A stretch of 64,000 nucleotides of DNA from Proteocatella sp041738345. GTDB lineage: Bacteria; Bacillota; Clostridia; Peptostreptococcales; Filifactoraceae. The notes below the pieces were generated by a model. It made no database searches, was not told the origin of the DNA, and saw only the letters and a list, made by a program, of their open reading frames with translations. Where the stretch lies: contig JBGSPX010000006.1 in NCBI GenBank assembly GCA_041738345.1, forward strand, positions 1 to 64,000, written 5' to 3'. Position numbers and translations under genes: made by a program. This document shows, piece after piece, positions 34,898 through 44,008 of the stretch (positions are counted from its first letter, which is position 1; every line of letters begins with the position of its first letter).

Positions 34898-35839
34898 ATG
34901 ATTAGATCAATGTTTTCTGGGGTGTCGGGGTTAAGAGCACACCAGGCAAAAATGGATACAATAGGAAATAACGTAGCAAACGTAAACACATTTGGATATA
35001 AAGCTTCAAGAGCGACTTTCCAAGACTCTATATACCAAACTATGAGCGCATCTAGTGATGGGGGAACTACTTTTGGAGGAAAAAATGCTTCACAAGTAGG
35101 ATATGGTTCAAAAATAGCATCAATAGACCTTATGTTTTCTCAAGGAAGTTATGCGCCAACAGATAGTCCAACAGACTGTATGATAGATGGAGGGGGCTTC
35201 TTCATAGTAGGGGATAAAACTCAGACAGGATTAACACCAGAAGCGGCAACCGGTATAATAGGAACTGACAAAATGGGAGGATTAAGCCTTTCTAGATTAG
35301 GAGATTTTAAGTTTGATGGAGATGGTTTTTTAGTAGATTCAAATGCAAATATAGTATATGGATATTTAGGTGGAGCAGGAAATGCAATAACTACAACAGA
35401 ACTTAAACCTATAAGAATTCATTCTACAGCAGGCCAAGGGCAAGGTCAAGAACCTGGAAATACAGATAAAAGAGCAAATATAAACAGTATAAGAATAGAT
35501 GCATCTGGAGCAATAATAGGAATCGAAGAAAAAGCTGGAGCAAGCAGTAGTGTTACTATAGGCCAGATTGTACTTTCTAATATGACAAATCCTAATGGAC
35601 TTGAAAAATCAAAAGGCCCTTACTATAAGGCAATTTCGAATGTGGGGACTATGGTGGTAGGTGCTCCAGGAGACAGAGGAACAGGACAGATAATCTCTAA
35701 TGGGCTTGAAATGGCAAACGTAGACCTAGCAAAAGAATTTTCAGAGATGATAACTACTCAAAGAGGTTTCCAAGCAAATACAAGAATAATTACAGTATCA
35801 GATGAGATGTTACAAGAACTACTTTCGATGAAGAGATAG
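34898..35839 (+). CDS. flgE: flagellar hook protein FlgE
   Basis: Builds the hook. The 313-aa protein starts with the flagellar axial motif (MFSGVSGLRAHQAKMDTIGNNVANVNT in residues about 4-30) and ends with the axial C-terminus (ANVDLAKEFSEMITTQRGFQANTRII). It is short for a hook protein, lacking the extra outer domain of enteric FlgE. Its place after flgD and before flbD and motAB favours FlgE over FlgG, which is separately present at 47655. Confidence 0.9.
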   Translation: MIRSMFSGVSGLRAHQAKMDTIGNNVANVNTFGYKASRATFQDSIYQTMSASSDGGTTFGGKNASQVGYGSKIASIDLMFSQGSYAPTDSPTDCMIDGGGFFIVGDKTQTGLTPEAATGIIGTDKMGGLSLSRLGDFKFDGDGFLVDSNANIVYGYLGGAGNAITTTELKPIRIHSTAGQGQGQEPGNTDKRANINSIRIDASGAIIGIEEKAGASSSVTIGQIVLSNMTNPNGLEKSKGPYYKAISNVGTMVVGAPGDRGTGQIISNGLEMANVDLAKEFSEMITTQRGFQANTRIITVSDEMLQELLSMKR

Positions 35840-35846
35840 ATTAATA

Positions 35847-35875
35847 TGTGAAGTCAGAAAATTTCTGACTTCACA
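35847..35875. other. perfect 14-bp inverted repeat between flgE and flbD
   Basis: TGTGAAGTCAGAAA and its exact complement meet around one base. No T-run follows, so full termination is unlikely. An RNA-processing or stabilising hairpin, or a DNA site, fits better. Confidence 0.6.
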
Positions 35876-35909
35876 ATACATATTTTATCTAAAATAGGAG
35901 TTTTCCAAG

Positions 35910-36110
35910 ATGATAAAATTAACTAAATTAAATAATGAACACTTTGTAATAAACTGTGATCAAATAATGACGATAGATATAATACCGGAATCGAAAATTA
36001 CACTTATGAATAAAGAACATTTTATTGTAAAAGAAAGTGTTGATGAAATAATAGATAAAGTTGTGGACTACAACAGACGATTGTTGGAATTCAGACACAG
36101 CGCATTATAG
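35910..36110 (+). CDS. flbD: flagellar protein FlbD
   Basis: The 66-aa protein fits the small FlbD (SwrD in Bacillus) family: MIKLTKLNNEHFVINCDQI at the start and a central strand with LMNKEHFIVKES. SwrD raises motor torque in B. subtilis. It directly precedes motA, in agreement with such a role. The name covers an unrelated Caulobacter regulator, which this is not. Confidence 0.88.
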   Translation: MIKLTKLNNEHFVINCDQIMTIDIIPESKITLMNKEHFIVKESVDEIIDKVVDYNRRLLEFRHSAL

Positions 36111-36175
36111 AGTAAAGGGGTTGTCTGAAATCTGATTTTAATTAAGATAAAAGACATAAAATTTGGAGGAATAGT

Positions 36176-36988
36176 ATGGATTTTACAATGTTTATTGGGA
36201 TGGCACTGGCTACGGTGCTAATGATTTATGGAATGGGAATTTCCAAAATAGGAAACTTTATAGACGTGCAGAGCTTCGTAATAGTAATACTTGGAACGAT
36301 AATAGCTCTTTTTGCAGGATATGGAGTGACTGCATTTAAAAATGTACCTAAGCACATTAAGCTAATAATGGCAAAAAACAAATACGATTCTAAGGATTGT
36401 ATAGTTCAAATAGTTGAGATGGCTCAAGTTGCTAGGAAAAAAGGACTTTTGGCACTAGAAGAAGAATCTAAGAAAGTGGAAGATCCGTTTTTCAAGCAAA
36501 GCTTAATACTGATAGTAGATGTTCCAGATGCATCGAGGATAAAAGAAATGCTAGAAATGGAGCTAATGTACTTAGATGAAAGACATGGACGTGCTGTGGC
36601 TTTTTACGAAAGTGGAGAGGGATTAGCTCCTGCATTTGGTATGATAGGAACCCTTATAGGACTTGTAAATATGCTTAAAGGAATGTCTATGGATTCTGGA
36701 GGTAGTAGCAGTATAGGTCAGGATATGTCAGTAGCTCTTATAACCACGCTTTATGGAGTTATATTTGCAAATGTAGTATTTGGACCAATAACAAGAAGAT
36801 TAAAACAAAAGCATGACGAAGAAATTCTATATAAAAGTATAATAATAGAAGGTGCCCTTGCTATACAATCAGGAGACAATCCAAAATTCTTAAATGAGAA
36901 ACTTAATTCTTTCCTAGCACACCATGAAAGAGGTGGGGAAGGTAGCGAAGAAGGCGGCGGAAAAAAAGGTAAGAAATCTAAGAAATAA
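36176..36988 (+). CDS. motA: flagellar motor stator protein MotA
   Basis: Proton or sodium channel stator subunit. The 270-aa protein has four membrane helices and a large cytoplasmic loop between helices 2 and 3; the conserved prolines of the third helix region (GEGLAPAFGMIGTLIGLV) are present. The C-terminus ends in a basic Gly/Lys stretch. GGAGG precedes the ATG, and motB follows 9 bases on. Confidence 0.94.
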   Translation: MDFTMFIGMALATVLMIYGMGISKIGNFIDVQSFVIVILGTIIALFAGYGVTAFKNVPKHIKLIMAKNKYDSKDCIVQIVEMAQVARKKGLLALEEESKKVEDPFFKQSLILIVDVPDASRIKEMLEMELMYLDERHGRAVAFYESGEGLAPAFGMIGTLIGLVNMLKGMSMDSGGSSSIGQDMSVALITTLYGVIFANVVFGPITRRLKQKHDEEILYKSIIIEGALAIQSGDNPKFLNEKLNSFLAHHERGGEGSEEGGGKKGKKSKK

Positions 36989-36997
36989 GGTGACGTG

Positions 36998-37762
36998 ATG
37001 TTAAAGAAAAAAGCGAAAGTGCCTGAAAATAAAGAAAAATGGCTTGCCACATATGCAGATACAATTACATTATTAATGTGTTTCTTCGTATTACTATACT
37101 CTATGAGTTCTGTGGATGCAGCAAAATGGGAAATTGTTGTAAAAAGTTTCAATCCAAATGCTAAAGCTGTTTCTCAGATTGTAATAGGAGAACAAGAAAA
37201 TGCAGGGGAATATGATGTTGAAGGAGCTAAAGAGCCACAAGAAATTATAGAAAACTTTGATGAACTTTATTATATGCTAAAAGAAACTGTAGAATCACAA
37301 AATCTTCAGAAAGATGTAGAGATAAAAAAAGGCGATGGGTATACATTTATAACCTTTAGAAATAATATATTTTTTGATGGAGATAGTTATCTTTTAAGAA
37401 AAGAAGGAAAAACTGTCTTAGATAGTTTTTCTAAAATAATAAAGAGTTCTGCAAATACTATTGGAGAAATTCAGATACTTGGACATACTTCTCAGGCAAG
37501 ACCAAACCAGCCAAATGATATAAGGTTTGACCGGGTTTTATCAGCCAATAGAGCTACAGAGGTACTCATATATCTTCAGCAAAAGAATATCATAAGTCCA
37601 GAAAAACTAATTGCGACATCGTTTGGACAATTTAGACCAATCAGTCCTTTTGATACCTCTGAAAATAGAGCTAAGAATCGAAGAGTTGAGATAATAATAA
37701 CAAAAAATGATTCAATAAACAGAGCACTTGATGAGTACTACAAAGAAGTGTACAATAAATAG
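36998..37762 (+). CDS. motB: flagellar motor stator protein MotB
   Basis: Anchors the stator to peptidoglycan and forms the ion channel with MotA. The 254-aa protein has a short cytoplasmic N-terminus, one membrane helix with the channel aspartate in YADTITLLMCFFVLLYSMSS, and a C-terminal OmpA-like domain with GHTSQ and ENRAKNRRVEI. The ATG at 36998 is preferred to the GTG one codon upstream for spacing to AAGG. fliL, which often follows, is absent; fliM is next. Confidence 0.94.
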   Translation: MLKKKAKVPENKEKWLATYADTITLLMCFFVLLYSMSSVDAAKWEIVVKSFNPNAKAVSQIVIGEQENAGEYDVEGAKEPQEIIENFDELYYMLKETVESQNLQKDVEIKKGDGYTFITFRNNIFFDGDSYLLRKEGKTVLDSFSKIIKSSANTIGEIQILGHTSQARPNQPNDIRFDRVLSANRATEVLIYLQQKNIISPEKLIATSFGQFRPISPFDTSENRAKNRRVEIIITKNDSINRALDEYYKEVYNK

Positions 37763-37784
37763 AGTAAAAGGAGGTGAGAATTGA

Positions 37785-38780
37785 ATGTCAGAGGTATTAT
37801 CTCAGAGTCAGATAGATATGCTGTTAAACTCTATGATGGATGGAGGAGGAGAAACACCAGATACAACATCAGAGCCGGAAAAGAAAGAAGAGTTAAACTA
37901 TAAAAAATATGACTTTTATAGTCCGAAAAAATTTACAAGAGATAAGCTGAAATTATTAAACAGTATATATGAAAATTATTCAAGAATTCTCGCATCCAAA
38001 GCAAGCAATATGTTTAGAGTAAATTGTGAATTTGAAGTTATTGGAGTAGAAGAACAACGCTATTATGAATTCAGTAATGCAGTAAATGATAATGACATAT
38101 TATCATTTATAGATTTGGAACTTCCAGATGTCGACAAAGGCGCTCCAATACTTGTGCATGTTAATAACAGATTGATGCTAGGAATGATAGATAGGATACT
38201 TGGAGGTGAAGGTGAAGACATTGATGTAAAAACAGACTATAAATATACAGATGTAGAGATATCGATGTATGATTATATAATGGCAAGACTTTCGCCAAAT
38301 ATGAAAGAAGCTTGGGCAAACTATGTTGAAGGGGACTTTAAGTATATAAACTCAAGGATGAACCAAAATGCAGGGCAAGTAATCGGGATGGATGAGACCG
38401 TAGTAATTATAATTGTAAATTCAAAAATAGGCCAAAATGAAAGCAAGCTTACAGTATGTATCCCAGGAAGTCTCTTAAGTACAATATTTGAAGTTCACGA
38501 AACAGAAAATATAAGACATAGAGGTTCAAAAGTTAACAAAGAAGATGAAATTATATTAAATAATATAAAAACATCTGAGATGGAAATAAGAGTGAGACTT
38601 GGGGATGCTGAAATGAAGATGAGAGATGCTTACAATTTAAGAGTGGGCGATATAATAAACCTAGGCAGACCAAAAGATTCAGAAGTAAGTATGTATGTAG
38701 ATGATTCTGTATGGTTTACCGGCGCACTTGGAGTTCACAAGAAAAATGTAGCCGTTAAAATAAAACATGTAAAACAATAA
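37785..38780 (+). CDS. fliM: flagellar motor switch protein FliM
   Basis: C-ring protein that binds CheY-P. The 331-aa protein starts with the CheY-binding helix (LSQSQIDMLL, residues 4-13), then a CheC-like middle domain and a C-terminal SpoA/FliN-like domain. AAAGGAGGTGA is a near-perfect ribosome site. cheY follows 43 bases later. Confidence 0.95.
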   Translation: MSEVLSQSQIDMLLNSMMDGGGETPDTTSEPEKKEELNYKKYDFYSPKKFTRDKLKLLNSIYENYSRILASKASNMFRVNCEFEVIGVEEQRYYEFSNAVNDNDILSFIDLELPDVDKGAPILVHVNNRLMLGMIDRILGGEGEDIDVKTDYKYTDVEISMYDYIMARLSPNMKEAWANYVEGDFKYINSRMNQNAGQVIGMDETVVIIIVNSKIGQNESKLTVCIPGSLLSTIFEVHETENIRHRGSKVNKEDEIILNNIKTSEMEIRVRLGDAEMKMRDAYNLRVGDIINLGRPKDSEVSMYVDDSVWFTGALGVHKKNVAVKIKHVKQ

Positions 38781-38823
38781 TAACCACACAATAATTTATA
38801 AAGAGATAAGGAAGGTAAATAAC

Positions 38824-39183
38824 ATGGCAAAAATATTATTAGTAGATGATGCAGCTTTTATGAGAATGGTAGTTAAAGACACACTTACAAAGAATGGATA
38901 CACAGAATTATTTGAAGCAGCAGATGGAGCAGAAGCAGTAGCAAAGTATAATGAAGTGCACCCTGATTTAGTAGTAATGGATATAACCATGCCTAATATG
39001 GATGGACTAGAAGCATTAAAGACAATAAAAGCGCAAGATCCTAATGCTAAAATAATAATGTGTTCAGCTATGGGACAAGAGGCAATGGTTGTAGAAGCTA
39101 TTAAATCAGGAGCTAAAGACTTTATAGTTAAGCCTTTTAAACCAGATAGAATCCTTAAAGCTGTTCAGCAGATACTAGGATAG
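38824..39183 (+). CDS. cheY: chemotaxis response regulator CheY
   Basis: Single-domain receiver that signals to FliM. The 119-aa protein has the acidic pair Asp8-Asp9, phospho-accepting Asp53 (VMDITMP), Ser in MCSAMG and Lys in VKPF, so it should be phosphorylated normally by CheA. It lies between fliM and flgC, away from cheA at 58.6 kb. Confidence 0.95.
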   Translation: MAKILLVDDAAFMRMVVKDTLTKNGYTELFEAADGAEAVAKYNEVHPDLVVMDITMPNMDGLEALKTIKAQDPNAKIIMCSAMGQEAMVVEAIKSGAKDFIVKPFKPDRILKAVQQILG

Positions 39184-39206
39184 GGTTCTAGAAACAGGAG
39201 GTAATA

Positions 39207-39647
39207 ATGTCTTTTTTAAGTTCTATGAACATAAGTGCTTCAGGAATGACTGCACAAAAGCAAAGATTAGATGTAATATCAGAGAATATATCTAATATAG
39301 AGACAACAAGGACTGAGGGGGGAGGACCCTATAGAAGAAAGATGGTAGTTTTTCAACCTATAGAACCTCAAGATTTTAAAAGTGTGTTAAGTAAAAGAGC
39401 ACAGGAAGAAAATGCAAAAGGTGGAGTACACATAACACAGCTTGTAGAAGATCAAAGAGAATTCAAAGCCGTGTATAATCCAGAACATCCAGATGCAAAT
39501 GCAGATGGGTATGTGCTGATGCCTAATGTAGATTTAATAAAAGAAACTGTGGATGCTATGTCTGCAACAAGGTCTTATGATGCAAATATAACAGCTTTTA
39601 ATGCAATTAAAATGATGGCTACCAAAGCATTGGAAATAGGACGATAA
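39207..39647 (+). CDS. flgC: flagellar proximal rod protein FlgC, displaced
   Basis: Rod subunit. The 146-aa protein has the axial motif (GMTAQKQRLDVISENISNIET), the FlgC-type GGPYRRKMVVFQP segment, NPEHPDANADGYV and the C-terminal SYDANITAFNAIK helix. All distinguish it from FlgB, FlgF and FlgG. It would normally sit between flgB and fliE. Here it lies between cheY and fliY, 12 kb downstream, and is the only flgC in the window. AGGAGG precedes the ATG. Confidence 0.93.
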   Translation: MSFLSSMNISASGMTAQKQRLDVISENISNIETTRTEGGGPYRRKMVVFQPIEPQDFKSVLSKRAQEENAKGGVHITQLVEDQREFKAVYNPEHPDANADGYVLMPNVDLIKETVDAMSATRSYDANITAFNAIKMMATKALEIGR

Positions 39648-39694
39648 TGTCAAAATGACAAAAAGAATTCAAGAAATAAACGCAGGAGGATAAA

Positions 39695-40759
39695 ATGAGC
39701 CATGAATATCTAAGTTCTATGGAAATAGATGCGATAGGTGAAATAATTAATATAAGTTTGGGAGCCTCGGCTACATCTGTAGCCACAATGCTTGACAGAC
39801 GTGTGGATATAACCACACCTCGTGTTAAAGTTGTTACTTTTGATGAATTTGAGTTTAAAAGACTTGAACCGGCAATAGGAGTAGAGATAACATATACTCA
39901 TGGTCTTTCAGGAAACAATGTCATGATAATCAAGAAAACAGATGTCAAGACAATTGTAGGTCTGCTTATGGGAAGTGAAATTGCAGATGAAGACTTTGAG
40001 ATGAATGCGCTCTATGAAAGTGCTATTTGTGAAGTAATGAACCAGATGATGGGAGCTTCGGCTACGGCTATGTCGGAGTTCATAGGCGAAACTGTCAATA
40101 TAACTACACCAACATCTTTTGAAATAGAAAATTCGCAGCAATTTAAAGAAAAATATTTTGCACCTGAAATGAGTTTTGTAAGCATAGAGTTTAGCCTTTC
40201 AATAGAGGGGTCTATAAGATGCGAATTTGTCAATCTAATGGCAATTCCGTTAGTGAAAATGTTAGTATCAAGAATGATACCACCAGAGCTTACATCAGAT
40301 ATGCAAATTTCAGAACCAGAAGTACAACCAGTAGTTGCGCCAACACCAGCGGCAGCACCAACACCGACACCAGCAGTAGCACAACCAGCGGCAGCGCCAC
40401 CACCACAACCAGCGGCAGCGCCAGCACCGCAGCCAGTAGCACCACCGCAACCTGTGCAAAACAAAGTGGTAGATGTTCAGCCTACACCAAGTACCTTTGT
40501 TCCTAGAGAATTAGATGAAATGTCACAAGATAACTTAAAACTTCTTATGGATGTACCGCTAGAAATTTCGGTAGAAATAGGAAGAACTAAGAAGCTAGTA
40601 AAAGAAATTATTGAATTTACACAAGGCACGCTTATAGTACTTGATAAACTAGCAGGAGACCAAGTTGAAATATATGCTAACGAAAGATGTATAGCAAGAG
40701 GCGATGTAGTAGTTGTAAATGATAATTTTGGTGTAAGAATTACTGAGATAATAAAATAA
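39695..40759 (+). CDS. fliY: motor switch phosphatase FliY (CheC-like plus FliN domain)
   Basis: The 354-aa protein joins a CheC-type phosphatase domain to a C-terminal FliN/SpoA domain (about 270-354), the FliY form of the C-ring protein that also dephosphorylates CheY-P. Both active sites look intact: D12-x3-E16-x2-N19 and, near 110, S-x3-E-x2-N. Between the domains is a Pro/Ala-rich linker (about 210-262), encoded by a conspicuous GC-rich tract near 40310-40470. It lacks no obvious part, though the N-terminal CheY-binding peptide of B. subtilis FliY is not evident. Confidence 0.93.
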   Translation: MSHEYLSSMEIDAIGEIINISLGASATSVATMLDRRVDITTPRVKVVTFDEFEFKRLEPAIGVEITYTHGLSGNNVMIIKKTDVKTIVGLLMGSEIADEDFEMNALYESAICEVMNQMMGASATAMSEFIGETVNITTPTSFEIENSQQFKEKYFAPEMSFVSIEFSLSIEGSIRCEFVNLMAIPLVKMLVSRMIPPELTSDMQISEPEVQPVVAPTPAAAPTPTPAVAQPAAAPPPQPAAAPAPQPVAPPQPVQNKVVDVQPTPSTFVPRELDEMSQDNLKLLMDVPLEISVEIGRTKKLVKEIIEFTQGTLIVLDKLAGDQVEIYANERCIARGDVVVVNDNFGVRITEIIK

Positions 40760-40765
40760 AAGGAA

Positions 40766-41122
40766 GTGAGCAATATTTTAGGACAAACCGCATCTATGCT
40801 TGTTACCTTGCTCATACTTTTAGGAATATTGTATTTAGCCTTTAGAGTAAGCAAGTATTTGGGTATGGCAGCTATAAAACAGAGCCAATCAAAATATATA
40901 AAATTAATTGATATGATGGCACTTGGGCAAGATAAAGCTATTTCAATTGCACAAATTGGCCAAAAATATTTTGTCTTAGGAATAACTTCAGGTGGAATAA
41001 CTAATCTTGCGGAATTATCAGAAGACAATATAAAAGAGTTTGAAATCGAAAAAGTAGAAACTCTTGATATAGCGGAAAAATTTAAAGATATAATAAAAAA
41101 TGTAAAAAATAAATCACAATAG
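40766..41122 (+). CDS. fliO: flagellar biosynthesis protein FliO
   Basis: Small membrane protein that helps assemble the export gate. It has one N-terminal membrane helix (MLVTLLILLGILYLAF) and a cytoplasmic domain with LGQDKAISIAQIGQKYFVLGIT, typical of FliO. The start is uncertain: GTG at 40766 is almost on top of the AAAGG site, an ATT at 40775 has the best spacing to GGAAGTGA, and ATG at 40796 has no site. The upstream GTG is given here. It is 6 bases after fliY and 19 before fliP. Confidence 0.85.
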   Translation: MSNILGQTASMLVTLLILLGILYLAFRVSKYLGMAAIKQSQSKYIKLIDMMALGQDKAISIAQIGQKYFVLGITSGGITNLAELSEDNIKEFEIEKVETLDIAEKFKDIIKNVKNKSQ

Positions 41123-41141
41123 GATTTGAGGTATTATAATA

Positions 41142-41798
41142 ATGGGACAAGCACTTATAAACGTAAACGGAGACGGCGTACAGACTCTTGAAATATTGTT
41201 CCTATTAACTACGGTGTCATTATTGCCATCAATATTGGTAATGATGACTTCTTTTACAAGAATAATAATCGTACTTTCTTTTTTAAGAAACGCAATAGGA
41301 GTACAACAGCTTCCACCAAATATGATTTTAATTGGAATATCATTGTTTTTGACCTTTTTCATAATGTCACCTGTAATAGATGACATAAATGAACAGGCTT
41401 ATATACCCTATAAAAACGAACAAATCTCACAGGTACAGGCGCTTGAAAGAGCTCAGATACCACTGAAAAAATTCATGTTAAAACAGACTGAAATTGGTAC
41501 ATTAAATATGTATGCAGAATTTGCAGGTGAGAAAGTTACAGAAGATATTGAAAAACTTCCTATGAAAATTGTGGTTCCTGCATTTATGACTACAGAGTTA
41601 AAACGAGCTTTTGTTATTGGATTTCTTCTGTTTATCCCATTCCTCTTAATAGATATGATAGTATCAAGTACACTTATGTCTATGGGGATGATGATGCTTC
41701 CGCCTACTATGATTGCACTACCGTTTAAACTGTTGCTTTTTATAACAATAGATGGGTGGAATATGCTATTTAGTACACTCATAAAAGGCTTCAATTGA
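41142..41798 (+). CDS. fliP: flagellar export gate protein FliP
   Basis: Core subunit of the FliPQR export gate. The 218-aa protein has four membrane helices and the family motifs SFTRIIIVLSFLRNAIG and PFKLLLFITIDGW. It starts without the cleavable signal peptide found in some FliP proteins. Confidence 0.95.
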   Translation: MGQALINVNGDGVQTLEILFLLTTVSLLPSILVMMTSFTRIIIVLSFLRNAIGVQQLPPNMILIGISLFLTFFIMSPVIDDINEQAYIPYKNEQISQVQALERAQIPLKKFMLKQTEIGTLNMYAEFAGEKVTEDIEKLPMKIVVPAFMTTELKRAFVIGFLLFIPFLLIDMIVSSTLMSMGMMMLPPTMIALPFKLLLFITIDGWNMLFSTLIKGFN

Positions 41799-41813
41799 TA
41801 AGGGGAGAAATTT

Positions 41814-42074
41814 ATGACTAATTCAGAAGCTATTATGTTAATGCAAGCGGCACTTATAGTGGCTACAAAGATATCTGCACCCATACTTTTGATAAGTATG
41901 GCAGTCGGCCTTGTTATATCAATATTTCAAGCGGCAACCCAGATTCACGAACAGACAATAACCTTTGTTCCGAAGTTAGTACTTATAGCTCTAATACTGC
42001 TTTTAACAGGAGGCGCTATGCTTGAAATGATGCAAGATTTTTTCATGTACATTTTTGAGATGATGTTAAAGTAA
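41814..42074 (+). CDS. fliQ: flagellar export gate protein FliQ
   Basis: Two-helix subunit of the export gate. The 86-aa protein contains the typical GLVISIFQAATQIHEQTITFVPK segment (residues about 32-54). GGGGAG precedes the ATG; fliR follows 21 bases on. Confidence 0.95.
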   Translation: MTNSEAIMLMQAALIVATKISAPILLISMAVGLVISIFQAATQIHEQTITFVPKLVLIALILLLTGGAMLEMMQDFFMYIFEMMLK

Positions 42075-42095
42075 TTGTAAGCTTATGGAGGGAAG

Positions 42096-42860
42096 ATGAT
42101 AAACCAAGAACAATTGCTTGTATGGACCTTTATACTGATGAGATGTACAGGCTTTATACTACTAAACCCTCTTTTTGGCCGCAGAAACATCCCGCCAATA
42201 GTTAAATCAGGTTTTATAATGGCATTTAGTCTATTGTTATTTATATACAATCCTATTCAGAGCATACCAATCTCAGGTTTTTTTGAATATACGGTTTTGC
42301 TATTAAAAGAACTTATTGTAGGCTTTTTAATGGGGTATGTAATGCAGTTATTCACATATGTATGTATATATGCCGGCGGAATTATAGACTTTCAGTTAGG
42401 ACTTTCTATGGCAACCATATATGATCCTCAGAATAATATTCAAATTCCACTTACTGGAAATATATTTAATATTATGTTTATGTTAATATTTTTGTCAGTA
42501 GATGGGCATTTAGCACTGATAAGAATCTTTATAGAATTAGCGAATATAATTCCTTATGGAACAACAACATTTACTCCAAATAGTGCATCTTTTTTACTAA
42601 ATTTATTTTCAGAATGTACGGTACTGGCATTGCAACTTGCTTTTCCAATGCTAATTATAGTGTTTTTAACTGAAATGGGTGTTGGAATTCTAATGAAAGC
42701 CATACCACAAATAAATGTATTTGTAGTTAATATACAGGCTAAAATAATAATAGGAATGTTGGTATTAATATTTATGTTTTCTCCAATCGGTGATTTTTTA
42801 AATAATACTATAGTTATGATGATAAATTCGATACGAGAATTAGCACTACTTATACAATAA
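42096..42860 (+). CDS. fliR: flagellar export gate protein FliR
   Basis: Gate subunit with about six membrane helices in 254 aa. The family segment with LLLKELIVGFLMGYV and AGGIIDFQLGLSMA is present near 70-110. It is not fused to flhB, which follows separately. Confidence 0.94.
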   Translation: MINQEQLLVWTFILMRCTGFILLNPLFGRRNIPPIVKSGFIMAFSLLLFIYNPIQSIPISGFFEYTVLLLKELIVGFLMGYVMQLFTYVCIYAGGIIDFQLGLSMATIYDPQNNIQIPLTGNIFNIMFMLIFLSVDGHLALIRIFIELANIIPYGTTTFTPNSASFLLNLFSECTVLALQLAFPMLIIVFLTEMGVGILMKAIPQINVFVVNIQAKIIIGMLVLIFMFSPIGDFLNNTIVMMINSIRELALLIQ

Positions 42861-42890
42861 TACTTATTATTCAAAAGGAAGTGAAATTAT

Positions 42891-43955
42891 TTGGCAGGGG
42901 AAAAAACCGAAAAAGCCAGTTCGAAGAAACGACAAGATGAACGTAAAAAGGGTAATGTATTTACCAGTAAGGATTTAACCGCACTTATATCTATACTAGG
43001 CGTATTTTTTTCGATGAAGTTGCTTTTTCCAAGCATGTATAAAACTACCAAAGCTTTCACGTTTAGATATATGGGATATGCTGCAAACAAAACGGATATT
43101 ACAGATAGTTTTATAAAAGAAATTGCAGTTACTTCATTAGATGCTTTTATTAAGGCAGCAATACCAATAATACTTATTGCAATGCTAATTGGAGTAGTAA
43201 CTACACTAGCTCAAACAAAATTGTTATTTTCAATGGAAAGTTTGAAGCCGAAATTTAATAGACTTAACCCTTTGGAGGGTATAAAAAAATTATTTTCATT
43301 AAAAAGTATGGTAGAGGTTTTAAAAGGAATCATAAAAATAAGCATAATTTTGACTGTACTTTATAAGTTTATAATTGGAAGATTTGTAGATTTCAGCAGA
43401 ACTTTGAATATGGGAATTATGGATTCAAGTCATTTTATGCTTAAATCAGTTTTAGATATGGTATTTAATATAAGCATTGCATTTGCTGGAATAGCTGCAA
43501 TAGATTACTTTTATCAGTGGTGGGATTATGAAAGACAAATTAAGATGTCAAAACATGACCTTAAGGAAGAATATAAGCAAATGGAAGGAAACCCACAGAT
43601 AAAAGGAAAAATTAGAGAGATGCAGCGTCAAAGAGCGATGTCTCGTATGATGCAGGCAGTTCCTAGTGCAGACGTAGTAATAAAAAACCCTACTCATTAT
43701 GCAGTTGCACTAAAATATGACATAGAAAATGATAGTGCGCCAATTCTTGTAGCCAAGGGGCAGGATGAATTAGCACTTAGAATAATAAAAACTGCAGAAG
43801 AAAATAATGTTTCAGTTATAGAAAATAAACCACTAGCAAGAAGTATATTTGCAACAACTGATTTAAATAGAGAAATTCCTGCAGAACACTATGGTGAAAT
43901 AGCAGAAATTTTAGTTTATATATATAAATTGAACAATAAGGAAATAAAATTTTAG
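42891..43955 (+). CDS. flhB: flagellar export switch protein FlhB
   Basis: Export gate protein that switches substrates from rod/hook to filament. The 354-aa protein has four membrane helices (about 30-215) and a cytoplasmic domain with the self-cleaving NPTH motif (IKNPTHYAVAL). The TTG start at 42891 follows AAGGAAGTGA. A second, truncated FlhB-like gene is at 56795. Confidence 0.95.
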   Translation: MAGEKTEKASSKKRQDERKKGNVFTSKDLTALISILGVFFSMKLLFPSMYKTTKAFTFRYMGYAANKTDITDSFIKEIAVTSLDAFIKAAIPIILIAMLIGVVTTLAQTKLLFSMESLKPKFNRLNPLEGIKKLFSLKSMVEVLKGIIKISIILTVLYKFIIGRFVDFSRTLNMGIMDSSHFMLKSVLDMVFNISIAFAGIAAIDYFYQWWDYERQIKMSKHDLKEEYKQMEGNPQIKGKIREMQRQRAMSRMMQAVPSADVVIKNPTHYAVALKYDIENDSAPILVAKGQDELALRIIKTAEENNVSVIENKPLARSIFATTDLNREIPAEHYGEIAEILVYIYKLNNKEIKF

Positions 43956-44008
43956 ACAGCTAATAAGGGGAAACCCATAATATAGAAATAGTGGAGAAAG
44001 AAATAAAT

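Noticed and set aside
34898..35839. FlgG in place of FlgE for the gene after flgD
   Set aside because: Position after flgD and the presence of separate flgF-flgG genes favour FlgE.
35847..35875. intrinsic terminator after flgE
   Set aside because: The hairpin is perfect but has no T-run, and flagellar genes continue on the same strand.
40012..40464. 150-aa antisense ORF rich in Gly, Ala, Val opposite fliY
   Set aside because: It mirrors the Pro/Ala linker of FliY; no ribosome site and no family resemblance.
40477..41028. 183-aa antisense ORF opposite fliY/fliO
   Set aside because: Crosses two real genes on the other strand and has no ribosome site or domain.
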